Shown here piece by piece: positions 43,066-52,170 of a DNA stretch of 64,000 nt; positions within the stretch are counted from its first letter, which is position 1; every line of letters begins with the position of its first letter. The position numbers and the translations under genes are program-made. This DNA is from Euglena gracilis (Eukaryota; Euglenida; Euglenophyceae; Euglenales): NCBI GenBank assembly GCA_039621445.1, contig CP154957.1, positions 8,475,071 through 8,539,070 of the forward strand, written 5' to 3'. The notes beneath the pieces were generated by a model that was not told the origin of the DNA, searched no databases, and saw only the letters and a program-made list of their open reading frames with translations.

Positions 43066-43811
43066 ATTTCCAAAAAAAATACACAGAACTGTGGGAGGTA
43101 GCGTGCAATGTGTATTTACCAGAAGTAGGCAGGATGACGATGACGGGGGTGTGACGTTAAAAGATATGTGGGTTGATGAAAGGTGGCGTGCCGGCAGACC
43201 TGGGGAGGACTGATGGAGTCCTCGCAGGCCAGCAGCACCCACTCCCGCGGAAGAGATCGAGGCAGAAAGGGTGGGGGTCGGGAGAGCTCTTGTGGTAGTC
43301 GGAGGGGAGGTAGAGGGATAGGGGCAATTATGAACGATATGGACGGAAGAGGATAGAGATGGACGGAGGTTAACGGTTTTTCGAGACTTCTTTGAGGGAG
43401 GGCTTTTGTTGCCTTGCTATGACGTCCTGGGAAACAGACCGGGTGCGTGCAGGCTTCTCTTTTTCTGTCATTTTTCTTGAACGCATGAAATGAGGACTGC
43501 TTGCTACTGATAGCAGTAGGGGGGGGGGGGCGAGAGCGAAGACCCCGGAAACAGAAGGGCGATGTTGTTTCCCCTCGTTATTTGTTTCCTCTTCTTTGGG
43601 CACAAAGGGTGGACGGAAGATAGACTTAGGACGTGAGGACACAAAAAGTTGGAAGCCCGTGACGGAGGGAGCCGATGTGGATTAACGGCAGGGGCTAATT
43701 TTTCTCACACTTTTGGGTGGCAGCGAGGGAAATGTGAGGCTGGAGGACCTGTGGCAGCAGTCGGAGGGTCGCAGCTGCGTCCTGTGATTCGAAAACTTCT
43801 GGAAGCGGGCG

Positions 43812-44051
43812 ATGGCGTCGAACCCCAGGATGGTCATCCACACGCACGACTGCTGCGTGATGGCGATGATGCGGACGGCGGTGGACGCCATCCCAGAGTA
43901 CCCAGGGTACCCATCGCTGGAGCAGCTGCTGGGCCGCATCCACCGGGTGTCCGTGCAGCTGGTGCAGACCGACCTACCGGCGTTCGTGGAGCTGGTCGCT
44001 GAGATCAGCGCTCGGCCACTGGAGGCGCACGAGTTCCGCATACCGCTGGAC
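43812..44051 (+). CDS. ParB-like gene exon 1
   Basis: Eighty codons from the first in-frame ATG. The peptide starts MASNPRMVIHTHDCCVMAMM and ends HEFRIPLD before a GTGCCA donor. In frame, a TGA lies 24 bp before the ATG, followed by FENFWKRA, so the true start may be here or an upstream exon may splice in. The peptide is helical and GC-rich in codon use. No family recognised. Confidence 0.55.
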
Positions 44052-47000
44052 GTGCCACGAACATCAGAATGACTGACTTTTCTTTGACAGCTTGTGAAGA
44101 GTCGATGGGCTGAATGGAAAGACCTGTTATGTATGTTGGTATGGATGTGTTTCTGGTGTATGGGTGTCTCTCAGCTGAAGAGAATTTATTTACACCAACA
44201 TGCGCGCAAAGGCGCCCACATAACTATGTCTTATGTGTTTGCATTAGATACCAGTCTTAGGTGTTGCAGCAGTCTTTAAGGAAAAGTTCTCTTCTGTACT
44301 GTTTGTACAATTGGATTTGCGCATTTGCGCACAGATACATATTTTACTTTGTGAATATACCAGACATCACCCGAACCTGATTAATGTTTGTGAAATGTTT
44401 TGATGCGCGCATTTGCGCAAATGTGCGCATCAACAAGTTCCACGTTTGTCATTATCAGTTGTGTGAGTATGACGCTGGCATCATACAAAATGTGGTTACT
44501 TTGATGCGGCTGAGAGAACGCCCGGTGCCCGGTGTGGTGCCACTTCATGCTAACGGACGGCCAGATCTCCTCCCAGGTGGGGATGCTGAAGGTCCTCCGC
44601 TTCCTGAAGGGCGACGTGCTGTGCCACATGAACACCCTGCTGCCCCTGCTGGTGGACAGCAACCTCTGGTATCGCCAGCTGAAGGTGGTGTACGGGCGGG
44701 AGTGCCAGTGGTGGGACGCGAGCGAGGCGCTGCGGCAGCTGCCCCCGCTGTACGGCGTGTGCCACGCGTACAAGCAGGTGCTGTACGTGCTGTACCGCCG
44801 CCTGCTGCCGCTGTTCCTGTTCCTGCAGCGGGGCACCATGGCGCCCGGCGAGCAGTGGTCGACCAAGCCGAAGGTGCGGACGCTGGAGATGTGGGTCGGC
44901 GCCATGCTGATGGTGCCGGCGGACCGCCGCACCCGTCTCCGACGGCTGATCTGGACCCTGCGACGGCGCCGGGACACCGTGGTGCCGGAGGTGGAGCGGC
45001 AACGGCAGCTGATGCAGCAGGCCCAGCGGCGGAAGGAGGAGGCAGAGCGGCAGACCGCCCGGCAGGTGCGCCATGCGGAGGCCAGCGCCAAGATGCAGCG
45101 GGCGTGGCAGTCGGGCAGCCGGGAGATGGAGTGCATCCGGTGGATGGAGGACTATCGCCGGAAGGAGGCCCAGGCAGTGGAGGCCCTGGAGAAGCTGGAG
45201 CGGGACCTGGCGGCGGCGCAGGCGCTGGAGGACCTGCTGGTGGTGTGGGTGCCAGCCTGCTTCGCGCTAGGGTGGCAGGTGCGGGAGTGCCACTGGGAGG
45301 AGCGGCGGCCACAGGCCGACGGACAGGCGTGGAAGGTGTTGTGCAATGCCCTGGTGATGCTGCTCCACTTGGAGGCGCCGACCCCGGGACACCGTCCGCG
45401 TGGCCACTCGGACTATGTGCGGACGCTGGCGTGCGCGCTGCTGATGCGGGACTGGTGGCACGAGCAGCTGCCCGCCTGCTGCTTCTCAGAGGAGGTCAAC
45501 GAGGCGACGCTCAGCATGCTGGGCAGCTCCACGCAGCACCACCCGGATGCGGTGGAGGTGGAGAACATGATGGATCTGTACCTCCTTGTGAGGCAGGGGC
45601 ACCACGGTGACCGGGAGCTGAAGGCGGGCGGGGTGGACCGGCGGTGGATGGCGGACTGCCTGCGGAACCTGGACTTCCCAGCTGCGCCCGCCACTGGATG
45701 CCCCCGACCGCCTGGTGCACCAGATGGTGACGTTCACGTCGGTGAAGGGGCTGCGCCATGAGAGACGGCGACCGCCGGAGGACCTCGATGCGGACGAGGG
45801 GGAGGAGTCGGAGGACCAGTCGGTGGTCATGCGCTGGTCGGACGGCTGGACGGGTCCGCCATCCCTACTGGCGCAGGACGTTGGTCCGAAGGGCGAGACT
45901 GCGCTGAAGGACGTCCTGCAGTACGCCCTGCGGACGCTGCTGAAGGACCAGCTGCCTTTCGCCGACGCTGCCGCTGAGATGGATCAACTCTGCTACGCCG
46001 CGGAGACGGGCAGCAGTCGCCGGTCGCAGGCCGAGTTGGACCTCTGCCTGGTGCACTAGGACAGTGTGCTGGGTCGCCGCCGTCCATGCCAGGACAGAGC
46101 TCCTAGGGAGGCAGCAGCCAGACTCGCGGTGAGCCAGTCATACGGGGGGACCATCCGCTATCACAGTTCTCCTCCAAGCATTCATATTCCAGGATGTGGA
46201 ATAAAGAATAACATCTTAACCCCCCTGGAGATGGTGCGGGTCACCGTGTGGAAGAAGGTCGGTATGTCTCTCGGTGTGAGCGTATCATAAATGGTTGTTT
46301 GCATTGGGGCGGTTTCTCTGGGATGAGTTTGTGTCTGGAATCCTTCTTGTGTAAAGTGTTCGGAGGAAGGGTCATTGCATTGCACTTGGAATCGGATTTG
46401 ATTTGCGCATTTGCGCGCACATGCACACAATATGTACATACACGCAGTGTGTTGATTTGCGCAATTGCGCGCACATGAACGCGCAGTGTATTTGATTTGT
46501 GCAATTGCACGCACCTCGCTTTCCCTCTTCTCTCAGACGACAACTACGTGCTGGTGTCGGGGCAGCACATCACCTCCGCCCTGAAGCGGTGGGCGGAGGG
46601 CTTCCGGGCCCGGAAGCAGAACCCGCCGAAAGGTTCAGCCGTTTATTTGTTTGTATCTGTTTCTGCTTCCCCTCTCGTGTAGCCCCTCTCGTGCAGCCTC
46701 TCTTGTACAGCCCCTCTCGTACAGCCCCTCTCGTGCAGCCCCTCCTATGCAGCCCCTCTTGTGTCTGAGAGAAATGGATCAAATAGAGTGCTGGGGCCAA
46801 GGCAAGTAAACCCCCCCCAAATAATACCCCCCCAAATAATACCCCCCCCCCAAATAATACCCCCCCCCCTTGGGGTTCGACTTCGGCCGCCGAAATAATA
46901 CCCCCCCCCCCTGTTCCGGGCCGAAAGCCCGGATTTTTGACCTGAAAATGTCGGTAAAAATCACAATCTCTGACAACAAATTACGAAAAAAAATCAATTT

Positions 47001-50000
47001 TTCTGGCTCATCTGACCTCCAAAAAATGGTAAATTTCACAAGAAAGTGCAAAAAATGACCCCAAAGGGGGTTTTGGGTGCTATTTTGGGTTTTACGAGAC
47101 TTCGAAAAATTTCGAAATTTTTGGAAAAATAATACCCCCCCAAATAATACCCCCCCCTCGGGCCGGGACCTCGGGCGAAAAAATAATACCCCGGGGGGGT
47201 ATTATTTGGGGGGGGGGGTTACGTCCTGGCCACCATCCTCCACCCCCTAACCCCGGTGCACCTGCGGCGGGCCGCCGGAGGAGACGCCCAGGCCATCCAG
47301 TCGGCGGTGAAGGAGCTGTCCATTCCCCAGTTCACCAACCTCCTGGTGAAGGGGAAAGACATCTCCACGGTGCCGGCGGTGCGGCTGGCGGCGGCCTACC
47401 ACCAGGCTGGCTGGGACCGTTCAGTCGCCCAGGTGTGAGCCCACTGCCGGTCTGATTATTTACTTGATGACATTGTTCATGTTTGTTTGCGCAATTGCGC
47501 GCATCAAAAGTGGATCCACGGTGAATGATGTGTGGTGGTTGCACACCTTCTGTGATGAATGGACTGTGTGTGTGGCGTTTGTCATCGTCTCAGTTCAACG
47601 TCATCAAGATTTGGGCGCCGCTGCAGAGGCTGGTGGAGGAGACCCCCGAGGCGGTGGCGGGCCTCCTCAGCGTGGAGTCGGCGCTGGCGGCGCGGGGCCG
47701 CACGCTGCTGTCCTCCCACATGCGGTCGCTCCGGCGGCTGCTGACTCCCAAAGCGCGGGCCCAGGTGGCAGCGGCGCTGCAGAGCCCGGGGATCGGGCTG
47801 GCCCAGCTGGAGCAGGCGGTGGCGGAGGCGACCCACGAGATGTGGGTCACGTTCGTTTGGAGGAGCGACAACGAGAGGATCCACCCCAGATGTATGTGAT
47901 TGCACTGGGTGCTATGCAATTATGCTATTATATGAGGACAGGCAAGTGCACCAGCCCCGTGGGTTGTACTACATTTCCCTGCACAAGTTTAACTGTCACC
48001 AATTACCTCTCTGTTCCCTCACAATCTACAACGCCGCAGAGAGGAGCCGCTTCAAGCGGACAGCGCCCGTCGCGGCCCTACAAGTGGGGCGACTAGGATC
48101 CTGGACCTAGACTCCAGTGGAACCGAGACCCCCACTGGCGGCGGTGTTGACCGCCCCCTTCTGGGTGGAGGCGCAGTACGAGGAGCTGCAGTACGAGGAG
48201 CACCTCCTTCAACCTGCCGGCGGTGCAGTTGGAGATCGTGTCCAAGGAGAACAGGGCCCTCCAGGTGGTGGCGGCCAGACCAGCCGGGGAGAAGAAAGGA
48301 GTGCGGTGCCTGGTGTACAAATCCAGCGGGGAGGGGGTACCAGCGGAGGCGCTGGGGGCCGCCGTGGGCCTCGTCATTGTGGCGGTCACCCACAACACAG
48401 GTTCAGGGTTCTGTTTAGTCCAATCACTTTTTTTTTAGTGGACTGTTCTTTTTTATTTGCGCATTTGCGTGCACGAAGAAGAAAAATAGCAGTTCTGAGT
48501 GGGACGTTCAGTCACGTGCGGTTGTTTCAGTGTGTGACACATGTTTGTTGATGCGCGCACTTGCGCAAAAGTTGTTATGCGCGCACTTGCGCACATGAAA
48601 GGACTCTGTGCAGCATGTGTCAGCTGAAACAGAATCCTGCCTCCTCCTGTCCGAGCAGGTCAAGCGCCTGGCTGGCGTCGAGCCGGTCGTCATCTACAGC
48701 GGTGACTCCTTTGGGTGGTGGTGGTTGGTGGCCGCTGTGGAGACAGCGGTGAGGCGACTGGCACCGGGGCGGGAGATGGCCATGGTGGACGTCTGGCTGC
48801 AGCAGGGGGTCCTGGGGGTGGCCCGAAAGTTCGACAAGCGGACGATGATCGTGGTCTTCGGACCGGGAGACATCGAGCGGCCCAAGGTGTGGGCACTGTT
48901 TGACTCAGTGTTGTGATTGGCATTTCATATCCTGCATCTGGTGCTGCAAGGTCCCGGGTGCCCAGCAGTTTTGTGTGAATGCATTTGAGTCATTTTATTT
49001 GCGCAATTACGCCCAAGTTCTGTGGAATCACTGTTTTTTCTATGTTTGTCTGGCTCCCTCATAGGTGCTGCCGAAGGTGGAGTGGGACGTGGAGTCCAGC
49101 TGCGGGCTGGGGCTGCACTGGTTCTGCGTGGAGTGGCTGTGGCGCAGGGTGGTGCGGCGGATGGAGGCGGCCAATGCCATGGTGATCCAGACTGCCGACG
49201 CCGCGGTGGCGGCACGGGTGGCGGCCTGGGCAGCCAAGCTGCCCGAGGTGCTGGTGGTGGCGGAGGACTCCGACAGCAGCCTGGAGGACGTCGCCCAGAT
49301 CGTGGGCACGGTGACCCTGCCCCAGCCCGTCACCTCCGCCATGCTGCCGCTGCTGCTGGCCGCCCTGGAAGGGGGGGACCCCCTGTGGGTCCCGCTGGAG
49401 AATGCCGCCCTGCAGGACAAGCTCCGCCTGGCCGCCCAGGGCGGGGCGAAGGGCGAAGGAGTCCGAGGAGCGGACCAAGCTGCGGCAGGAGGAGCGCCGT
49501 CTGCAGAGGCTGGAGCAGCGCCAGAAGGAGGGGGGTGACAAGGAGAGGAAGCGTCGGAAGAAGGAGGTGGAGAAGAAGCCCTGCAGGCCACCACCCCCCC
49601 AAGGCCAGACGGGAGGAGGCCCAAGAGGTGGAGAGCCGAGAGGATGGCAGTGACATGGAGATGACCGCCCCTGGCCGGGAGACCCCGGAGCTGACCCCAC
49701 CGGCCAGCCAACCTGAGGAAGCCAGCCAGATCATCGTGCCGCAGCCGGTGGCCCAGCCCAGCCATCACCCGGAGGAGGAGGAGTCCGAGAGCAGCAACAG
49801 CAGCAGCAGCACCTCCGACACCTCCTTGCCGAGCACCACTGAAGCTCCCGAAGTCCCACCAGTGCAGGGAGAAGAGGAAGAGGAGGAGGAGGAGGAGGAC
49901 ACCATCGAGGAGATCACCCCCGGGTTCAGGAAGCCAGAGCCGCCGAAGGGGAAGGAGAAGAAGGCGGAGGAGAAGAAGGGGGAGGGGAAGGGCAAGGGCA

Positions 50001-50458
50001 AAAGCAAGCAGGACACCAGGTGGAAGGCGGCGGGGCTAATCCGTCCACCCGGACCGGGCGAAGCCCTCAAGGGCCCGAAGTCCTGGCACCTCCTCGACCC
50101 CAAGAAGTACCCGGCGATGAAGCCGATGATTGAGGCGGCCATGGCCAGGGTGGCGGCAGAGGCAGCGGCGGCGAAATCTGAAATATTTTCACAAGTTTAT
50201 CAGCTTCCAAAATTTCATGCACTTAGCCAGAAATGGAAAAAACCAATACACGCACCCTACTCGAGGGCTTTGAATGGCCTTCAAAAAGCACTCCCCACAG
50301 ACTCTCTGAGCGGCCCCAAGTCCCACCCAGGGTCGACGCCAGTCTGCAAGTCCAGACATGAGACGCAAACATTTTTCGCTGTTCCACATCTCCCAAACCA
50401 CCGTCAAAAGAAGCCTGTCCACGAGGGCTGTGACCAAAGCGGAAACACAAAAGGCTGA
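43812..50458 (+). CDS. Large ParB/sulfiredoxin-like domain protein, about 10 exons (overall span)
   Basis: GC-rich plus-strand exons at 43.8-44.1, 44.5-46.05, 46.2, 46.5, 46.8-47.4, 47.6-47.9, 48.0-48.4, 48.6-48.9 and 49.07-50.46 kb follow one another with matching GT-AG splice phases in most cases. Order: helical N-terminal region, long coiled coil, ParB-like core (LTPLEMVRVTVW ... YVLVSGQHITSALKRW ... PVHLRRAAGGD), helical segment, a Trp-rich region (IYSGDSFGWWWLV, MIVVFGPGDIERPKVWALF), then an acidic and Lys-rich tail. ParB/Srx folds carry a G-(Q/H)-H-R-like nucleotide-binding motif; here Arg is replaced by Ile. Related uncharacterised eukaryotic proteins are known to me only from memory. 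Function unknown; a mobile-element origin is possible. Apparent frameshifts near 45,690, 48,190, 49,445 and 49,600 and an inserted element in exon 6 mean the copy may be broken or mis-assembled. Confidence 0.65.
44091..44138 (+). CDS. ParB-like gene exon 2 (micro-exon)
   Basis: A near-perfect acceptor (TTTTCTTTGACAG) is followed by LVKSRWAEWKDLLCML and a GTATGG donor. Phase 0 joins exon 1 through a 39-bp intron and exon 3 through a 378-bp intron. A slightly earlier GTATGT donor (44,131) would create a stop on joining, so the later one is preferred. Confidence 0.5.
44316..44432 (+). promoter_or_regulatory. Intronic palindromes (intron 2)
   Basis: TTTGCGCATTTGCGCACA (44,316-44,333) and a long palindrome GATGCGCGCATTTGCGCAAA-TGTGCGCATC (44,402-44,432). 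A weaker one lies at 44,201. Confidence 0.55.
44517..46050 (+). CDS. ParB-like gene exon 3 (helical and coiled-coil region)
   Basis: Starting after CTGAGAG, the exon reads NARCPVWCHFMLTDGQISSQ and continues helical through a Trp/Tyr-rich stretch (YRQLKVVYGRECQWW). It then enters a strongly charged coiled coil at about 44,985-45,230 (repeated Arg, Gln, Glu and Lys). A final helical part contains CFSEEVNEATLSMLGSS. Near 45,690 the frame shifts by one base inside GCGCCCGCC; continuing in the new frame gives PPLDAPDRLVHQMVTFTSVK and an acidic end to LDLCL. There, a GTGCAC donor avoids an in-frame TAG at 46,057. The arrangement is reminiscent of domesticated or decayed transposases, but no catalytic triad could be assigned. 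Confidence 0.65.
46207..46261 (+). CDS. ParB-like gene exon 4 (first strand of ParB-like core)
   Basis: The peptide NNILTPLEMVRVTVWKKV ends at a canonical GTATGT donor in phase 1. The 5' edge is either after AAATAAAG (46,207) or after the better TATTCCAG (46,193). ParB-like domains begin with a helix/turn followed by a Pro-(hydrophobic)-X-Val strand, which fits PLEMVRVTV. The splice into exon 5 creates Asp and runs straight into the SGQH motif. Confidence 0.7.
46401..46514 (+). promoter_or_regulatory. Three intronic palindromes (intron 4)
   Basis: ATTTGCGCATTTGCGCGCAC, ATTTGCGCAATTGCGCGCAC and ATTTGTGCAATTGCACGCAC at 46,401, 46,455 and 46,495, spaced 54 and 40 bp, just before the exon 5 acceptor. 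Confidence 0.6.
46537..46632 (+). CDS. ParB-like gene exon 5 (SGQH motif)
   Basis: An excellent acceptor (TTTCCCTCTTCTCTCAG) is followed by DNYVLVSGQHITSALKRWAE then GFRARKQNPPK and a G/GTTCAG donor in phase 1. The Tyr-X-Leu-Val-(Ser/Asp)-Gly-Gln-His-X-X-X-Ala-Leu-Lys pattern is the signature of the ParB/sulfiredoxin superfamily. The Arg normally after His is Ile here. In bacterial ParB this region binds and hydrolyses CTP; whether that holds here is unknown. Confidence 0.75.
46665..46765 (+). repeat. GTGCAGCCCCTCTC tandem repeat in intron 5 of the ParB-like gene
   Basis: About seven 14-15 bp units (CCCCTCTCGTGCAG and variants TACAG, TATGCAG). Supplies several CAG sites and a pyrimidine-rich tract upstream of exon 6. 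Confidence 0.85.
46774..47432 (+). CDS. ParB-like gene exon 6, interrupted by a TA-flanked element
   Basis: The acceptor GTGTCTGAGAG leads in phase to MDQIECWGQGK, then codon TAC is split: TA at 46,809-46,810, a 409-bp poly-C/poly-G-capped element, then TA again at 47,220-47,221. The reading continues YVLATILHPLTPVHLRRAAG and ends SVAQ before GTGTGA (phase 0). No AG lies close upstream of 47,220, so the element cannot simply end an intron. It contains stops and would disrupt the protein unless removed as DNA or spliced in an unusual way. An alternative acceptor at 46,804 keeps the same frame. Confidence 0.65.
46811..47219. mobile_element. TA-flanked element inside an exon of the ParB-like gene
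   Basis: Left TA-AACCCCCCCC-AAATAATACC, right GGTATTATTTGGGGGGGG...T-TA. The interior has repeated AAATAATACCCCCC words and a central unique segment (46,912-47,130). The TA pair splits a TAC codon (46,809-46,810 and 47,220-47,221). Removing the element plus one TA would leave the reading frame unbroken. Confidence 0.8.
47487..47506 (+). promoter_or_regulatory. Intronic palindrome (intron 6)
   Basis: TTTGCGCAATTGCGCGCATC, the best match to the consensus in this intron. Confidence 0.55.
47594..47895 (+). CDS. ParB-like gene exon 7
   Basis: From CATCGTCTCAG, phase 0, the peptide starts FNVIKIWAPLQRLVEETPEA and continues as alternating helices rich in Ala, Leu and Arg, ending HEMWVTFVWRSDNERIHPR. 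The end is placed at an AT/GTGATT donor that matches exon 8. A better-looking GTATGT donor four bases earlier would give a stop on joining. In ParB-like proteins an all-helical segment follows the core. Confidence 0.65.
48040..48400 (+). CDS. ParB-like gene exon 8 (frame uncertain)
   Basis: After acceptor CGCCGCAG one frame gives a disordered stretch (EEPLQADSARRG ... DSSGTETPTGGG). From about 48,200 another frame gives FNLPAVQLEIVSKENRALQV and LVIVAVTHNT, ending at G/GTTCAG in phase 1. A duplicated 12-15 bp unit (CAGTACGAGGAG) lies at the switch (48,176-48,203), so a one-base indel or slippage there explains the frame change. Confidence 0.5.
48455..48596 (+). promoter_or_regulatory. Three intronic palindromes (intron 8)
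   Basis: ATTTGCGCATTTGCGTGCAC (48,455), then two in opposite orientation: ATGCGCGCACTTGCGCAAAA (48,551) and ATGCGCGCACTTGCGCACAT (48,577). Confidence 0.55.
48633..48907 (+). CDS. ParB-like gene exon 9 (Trp-rich conserved-looking region)
   Basis: From GCTGAAACAG, with two bases completing the split codon, the peptide reads SCLLLSEQVKRLAGVEPVVI, YSGDSFGWWWLVAAVE, then KFDKRTMIVVFGPGDIERPK and VWALFDS. The phase-0 donor GTGTTG joins directly to VLPKVEW of exon 10. The Gly-Asp-Ser-Phe/Tyr-X-Trp-Trp-X-Leu and VVFG-X-X-D blocks look strongly conserved, but I cannot name the domain. Confidence 0.75.
48997..49015 (+). promoter_or_regulatory. Intronic palindrome (intron 9)
   Basis: ATTTGCGCAATTACGCCCA, a half-degenerate copy 50 bp before the exon 10 acceptor. 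Confidence 0.45.
49065..50458 (+). CDS. ParB-like gene last exon (C-terminal region with acidic tail)
   Basis: From CCCTCATAG the exon reads VLPKVEWDVESSCGLGLHWF, CVEWLWRRVVRRM and LPQPVTSAMLPLLLAALEGG to about 49,440. One-base frame changes in GGCGGGGCG (about 49,445) and in a C7 run (about 49,600) then switch reading to a Glu/Arg/Lys coiled stretch (EERTKLRQEERRLQRLEQRQ). The next part is a Pro/Ser/Glu tail with a run of about 12 Glu and a Lys-rich patch (KGKEKKAEEKKGEGKGKGKS). GC-rich coding texture ends near 50,180; the frame stays open to a TGA at 50,456. Both frame changes sit at homopolymers, which favours assembly error. Confidence 0.65.
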
Positions 50459-51092
50459 TTGTGGGTCCTCTGGTCGCCCGGCCAGCACTTCACGTATAAA
50501 GGGCCCGCGGCTTGGGAGCAGAACAGACCATTGCGGCGTGGCACTGCCTCAGCATCCACTGGGAGGGGCGGAGAGGGGAGAATCTGGACGGGATGAGGGA
50601 CCGATTTCCCGCCAATTTTTCCCCACCACCTGAGATTGCGTAACAAATATATATTAGTTGTAGTAACATATATATATCCGGAATATGACGATGGGTCGCA
50701 ATCAAGCTTTTGAGTTAGTAGAAAATTCGGAGGGGGACATATCAAAGAGGGACAGACAATCATCATTACCACCACCACCACCACCATCAGAAGGGGAAAA
50801 AACATCACACAGGAGCCTTCTGGGTGTGGTCCTGTCCAAAGAAGCAGTCCATCCACCCAGATTTCACTTTTGTGTGCTCGGCTTCATCTGAATGGTCAGC
50901 TTCATCATTTTTGCCAATGGACTTTTAGCGGACATTGGTGCGCTTCTCAAATTCATAAAAATTTTCCAATATATCGTTACGGATGGGGGGGGTCGCTTCA
51001 AATTAGTCGTCATCAGAGGGAGCCTTTCTGAATGGGTGGTCATGAAGAGCCTTATCGTTCATTATTCTTGGGATTCACTCACATTTGTGGTA

Positions 51093-51504
51093 CCCCCCCC
51101 CTATGTCCAATGACCGGTAACCTCTGTCCTTTGACCGGGGGGGGTGGTCGTTGGACATAGGGTAGTGACCAAAAAAGGTGTCCTCTGACCGGGGGGGGGG
51201 GGGGTGGTCGTTGGACATGGGGTCAAAAAGAAAGTTGGTGGGTACCCGGGTCCCTACCCACCCAAAAATGCCCAAATTTTCCCTTCCGGCGCTTTGCGCC
51301 GAAAATTTTGGGCAATTTTGACAAATTTTTGTCCAAAAAGAGTCAAAAATGGCATTTTGGCCAAATTTTTGGCCAATTTTTGGGCAAAATTTTTCGTCCC
51401 GGCGCTTCACGCCGGGACCAAAAATTTGGTCAAACCTCCGAAAAGGTGTCCTCTGACGGGGGGGTGGTCATTGGACATAGGGGGGTCGTTGGACATAGGG
51501 GGGG
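51093..51504. mobile_element. TA-flanked element (TATGTCCAATGACC word)
   Basis: Left TA-CCCCCCCCCTATGTCCAA, right TTGGACATAGGGGGGG-TA. Multiple internal copies of GACCGGGGGGGTGGTCGTTG and GGACATAGG. Two GGCGC hairpins (51,287-51,304 and 51,397-51,415) lie in the core. A diverged copy occupies 15,357-15,690. Confidence 0.75.
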
Positions 51505-52002
51505 TAACGCTTTTCACACTGTGATAATGTACTGCTTCAAGCTGAGACTCCAACGGGATTGTCGAGATTCAAGCCATCAGACACCACTGATCAAATAAAG
51601 TATAGTTTTTTTTGGTCTTTTTCTGATTTTGCAGCTTTGAGCCTGGGAAAATCACATAATGCAGGAATCCTCTGGAATGGAAATGCCACCCCAAGACTGT
51701 GAGACATGGACATTGAATCAGGGGCTCCCCTTTCCACCAACTGAGAGTCAGAAAAGGGGCTGATTGGCCGACAGAAAGGAGAGATAGGGAGAGGGGAGTT
51801 GGGATTTGGTTTTGGCGTGCAGTCATTCGGCGGATGATGGGCGGACCCTTGGGGCAGCGTTGGTTGGGGTGCATAGCTTCGACAACGGTCCTGAGAAAAA
51901 AGAAAAAGGAACCGCCAAGGGAGAGAGAGGCAGGGGGGGAAGCGGATTTGGAGCTGTGGATCATTTCCATCTACAGTACGTGATGGCAGAACACCAATCC
52001 GG

Positions 52003-52170
52003 AATTTTTTAAAGACCAGGGGAGAAGGGGAGGGTCCCCCCCCCCACCCACAGGTACCCCCACTTCCCCCAGGGGACCCATTTTCGGAGGAGAGGGGTCT
52101 GGCAGACCAACCCACCCTAACCCTCCCCCTCCTCCCCTCCCAGGGGTCCAACCTTAAAAAAAATCCCTGC
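52003..52170. mobile_element. Decayed member of the TTTTTTTAAGACC hAT-like family
   Basis: The left end AATTTTTTAAAGACCAGGGG and right end GGTCCAACCTTAAAAAAAAT-CCCTG match the 18.7 and 19.1 kb elements, but the left terminus and target duplication are lost. The interior is C/G homopolymer-rich without the hairpin. Confidence 0.55.

Noticed and set aside
43370-43642. 90-codon minus-strand frame just upstream of the ParB-like gene
   Set aside because: Basic/Ser-rich and free of repeats, but no splice-supported partner, no homology and no GC3 bias; could be 5' flank of the plus-strand gene.
44517-46050. KDZ- or DUF6589-type transposase domain in the first half of the ParB-like protein
   Set aside because: The helical, Trp-rich layout is suggestive, but I could not place catalytic acidic residues or a convincing family motif, so it is not called.
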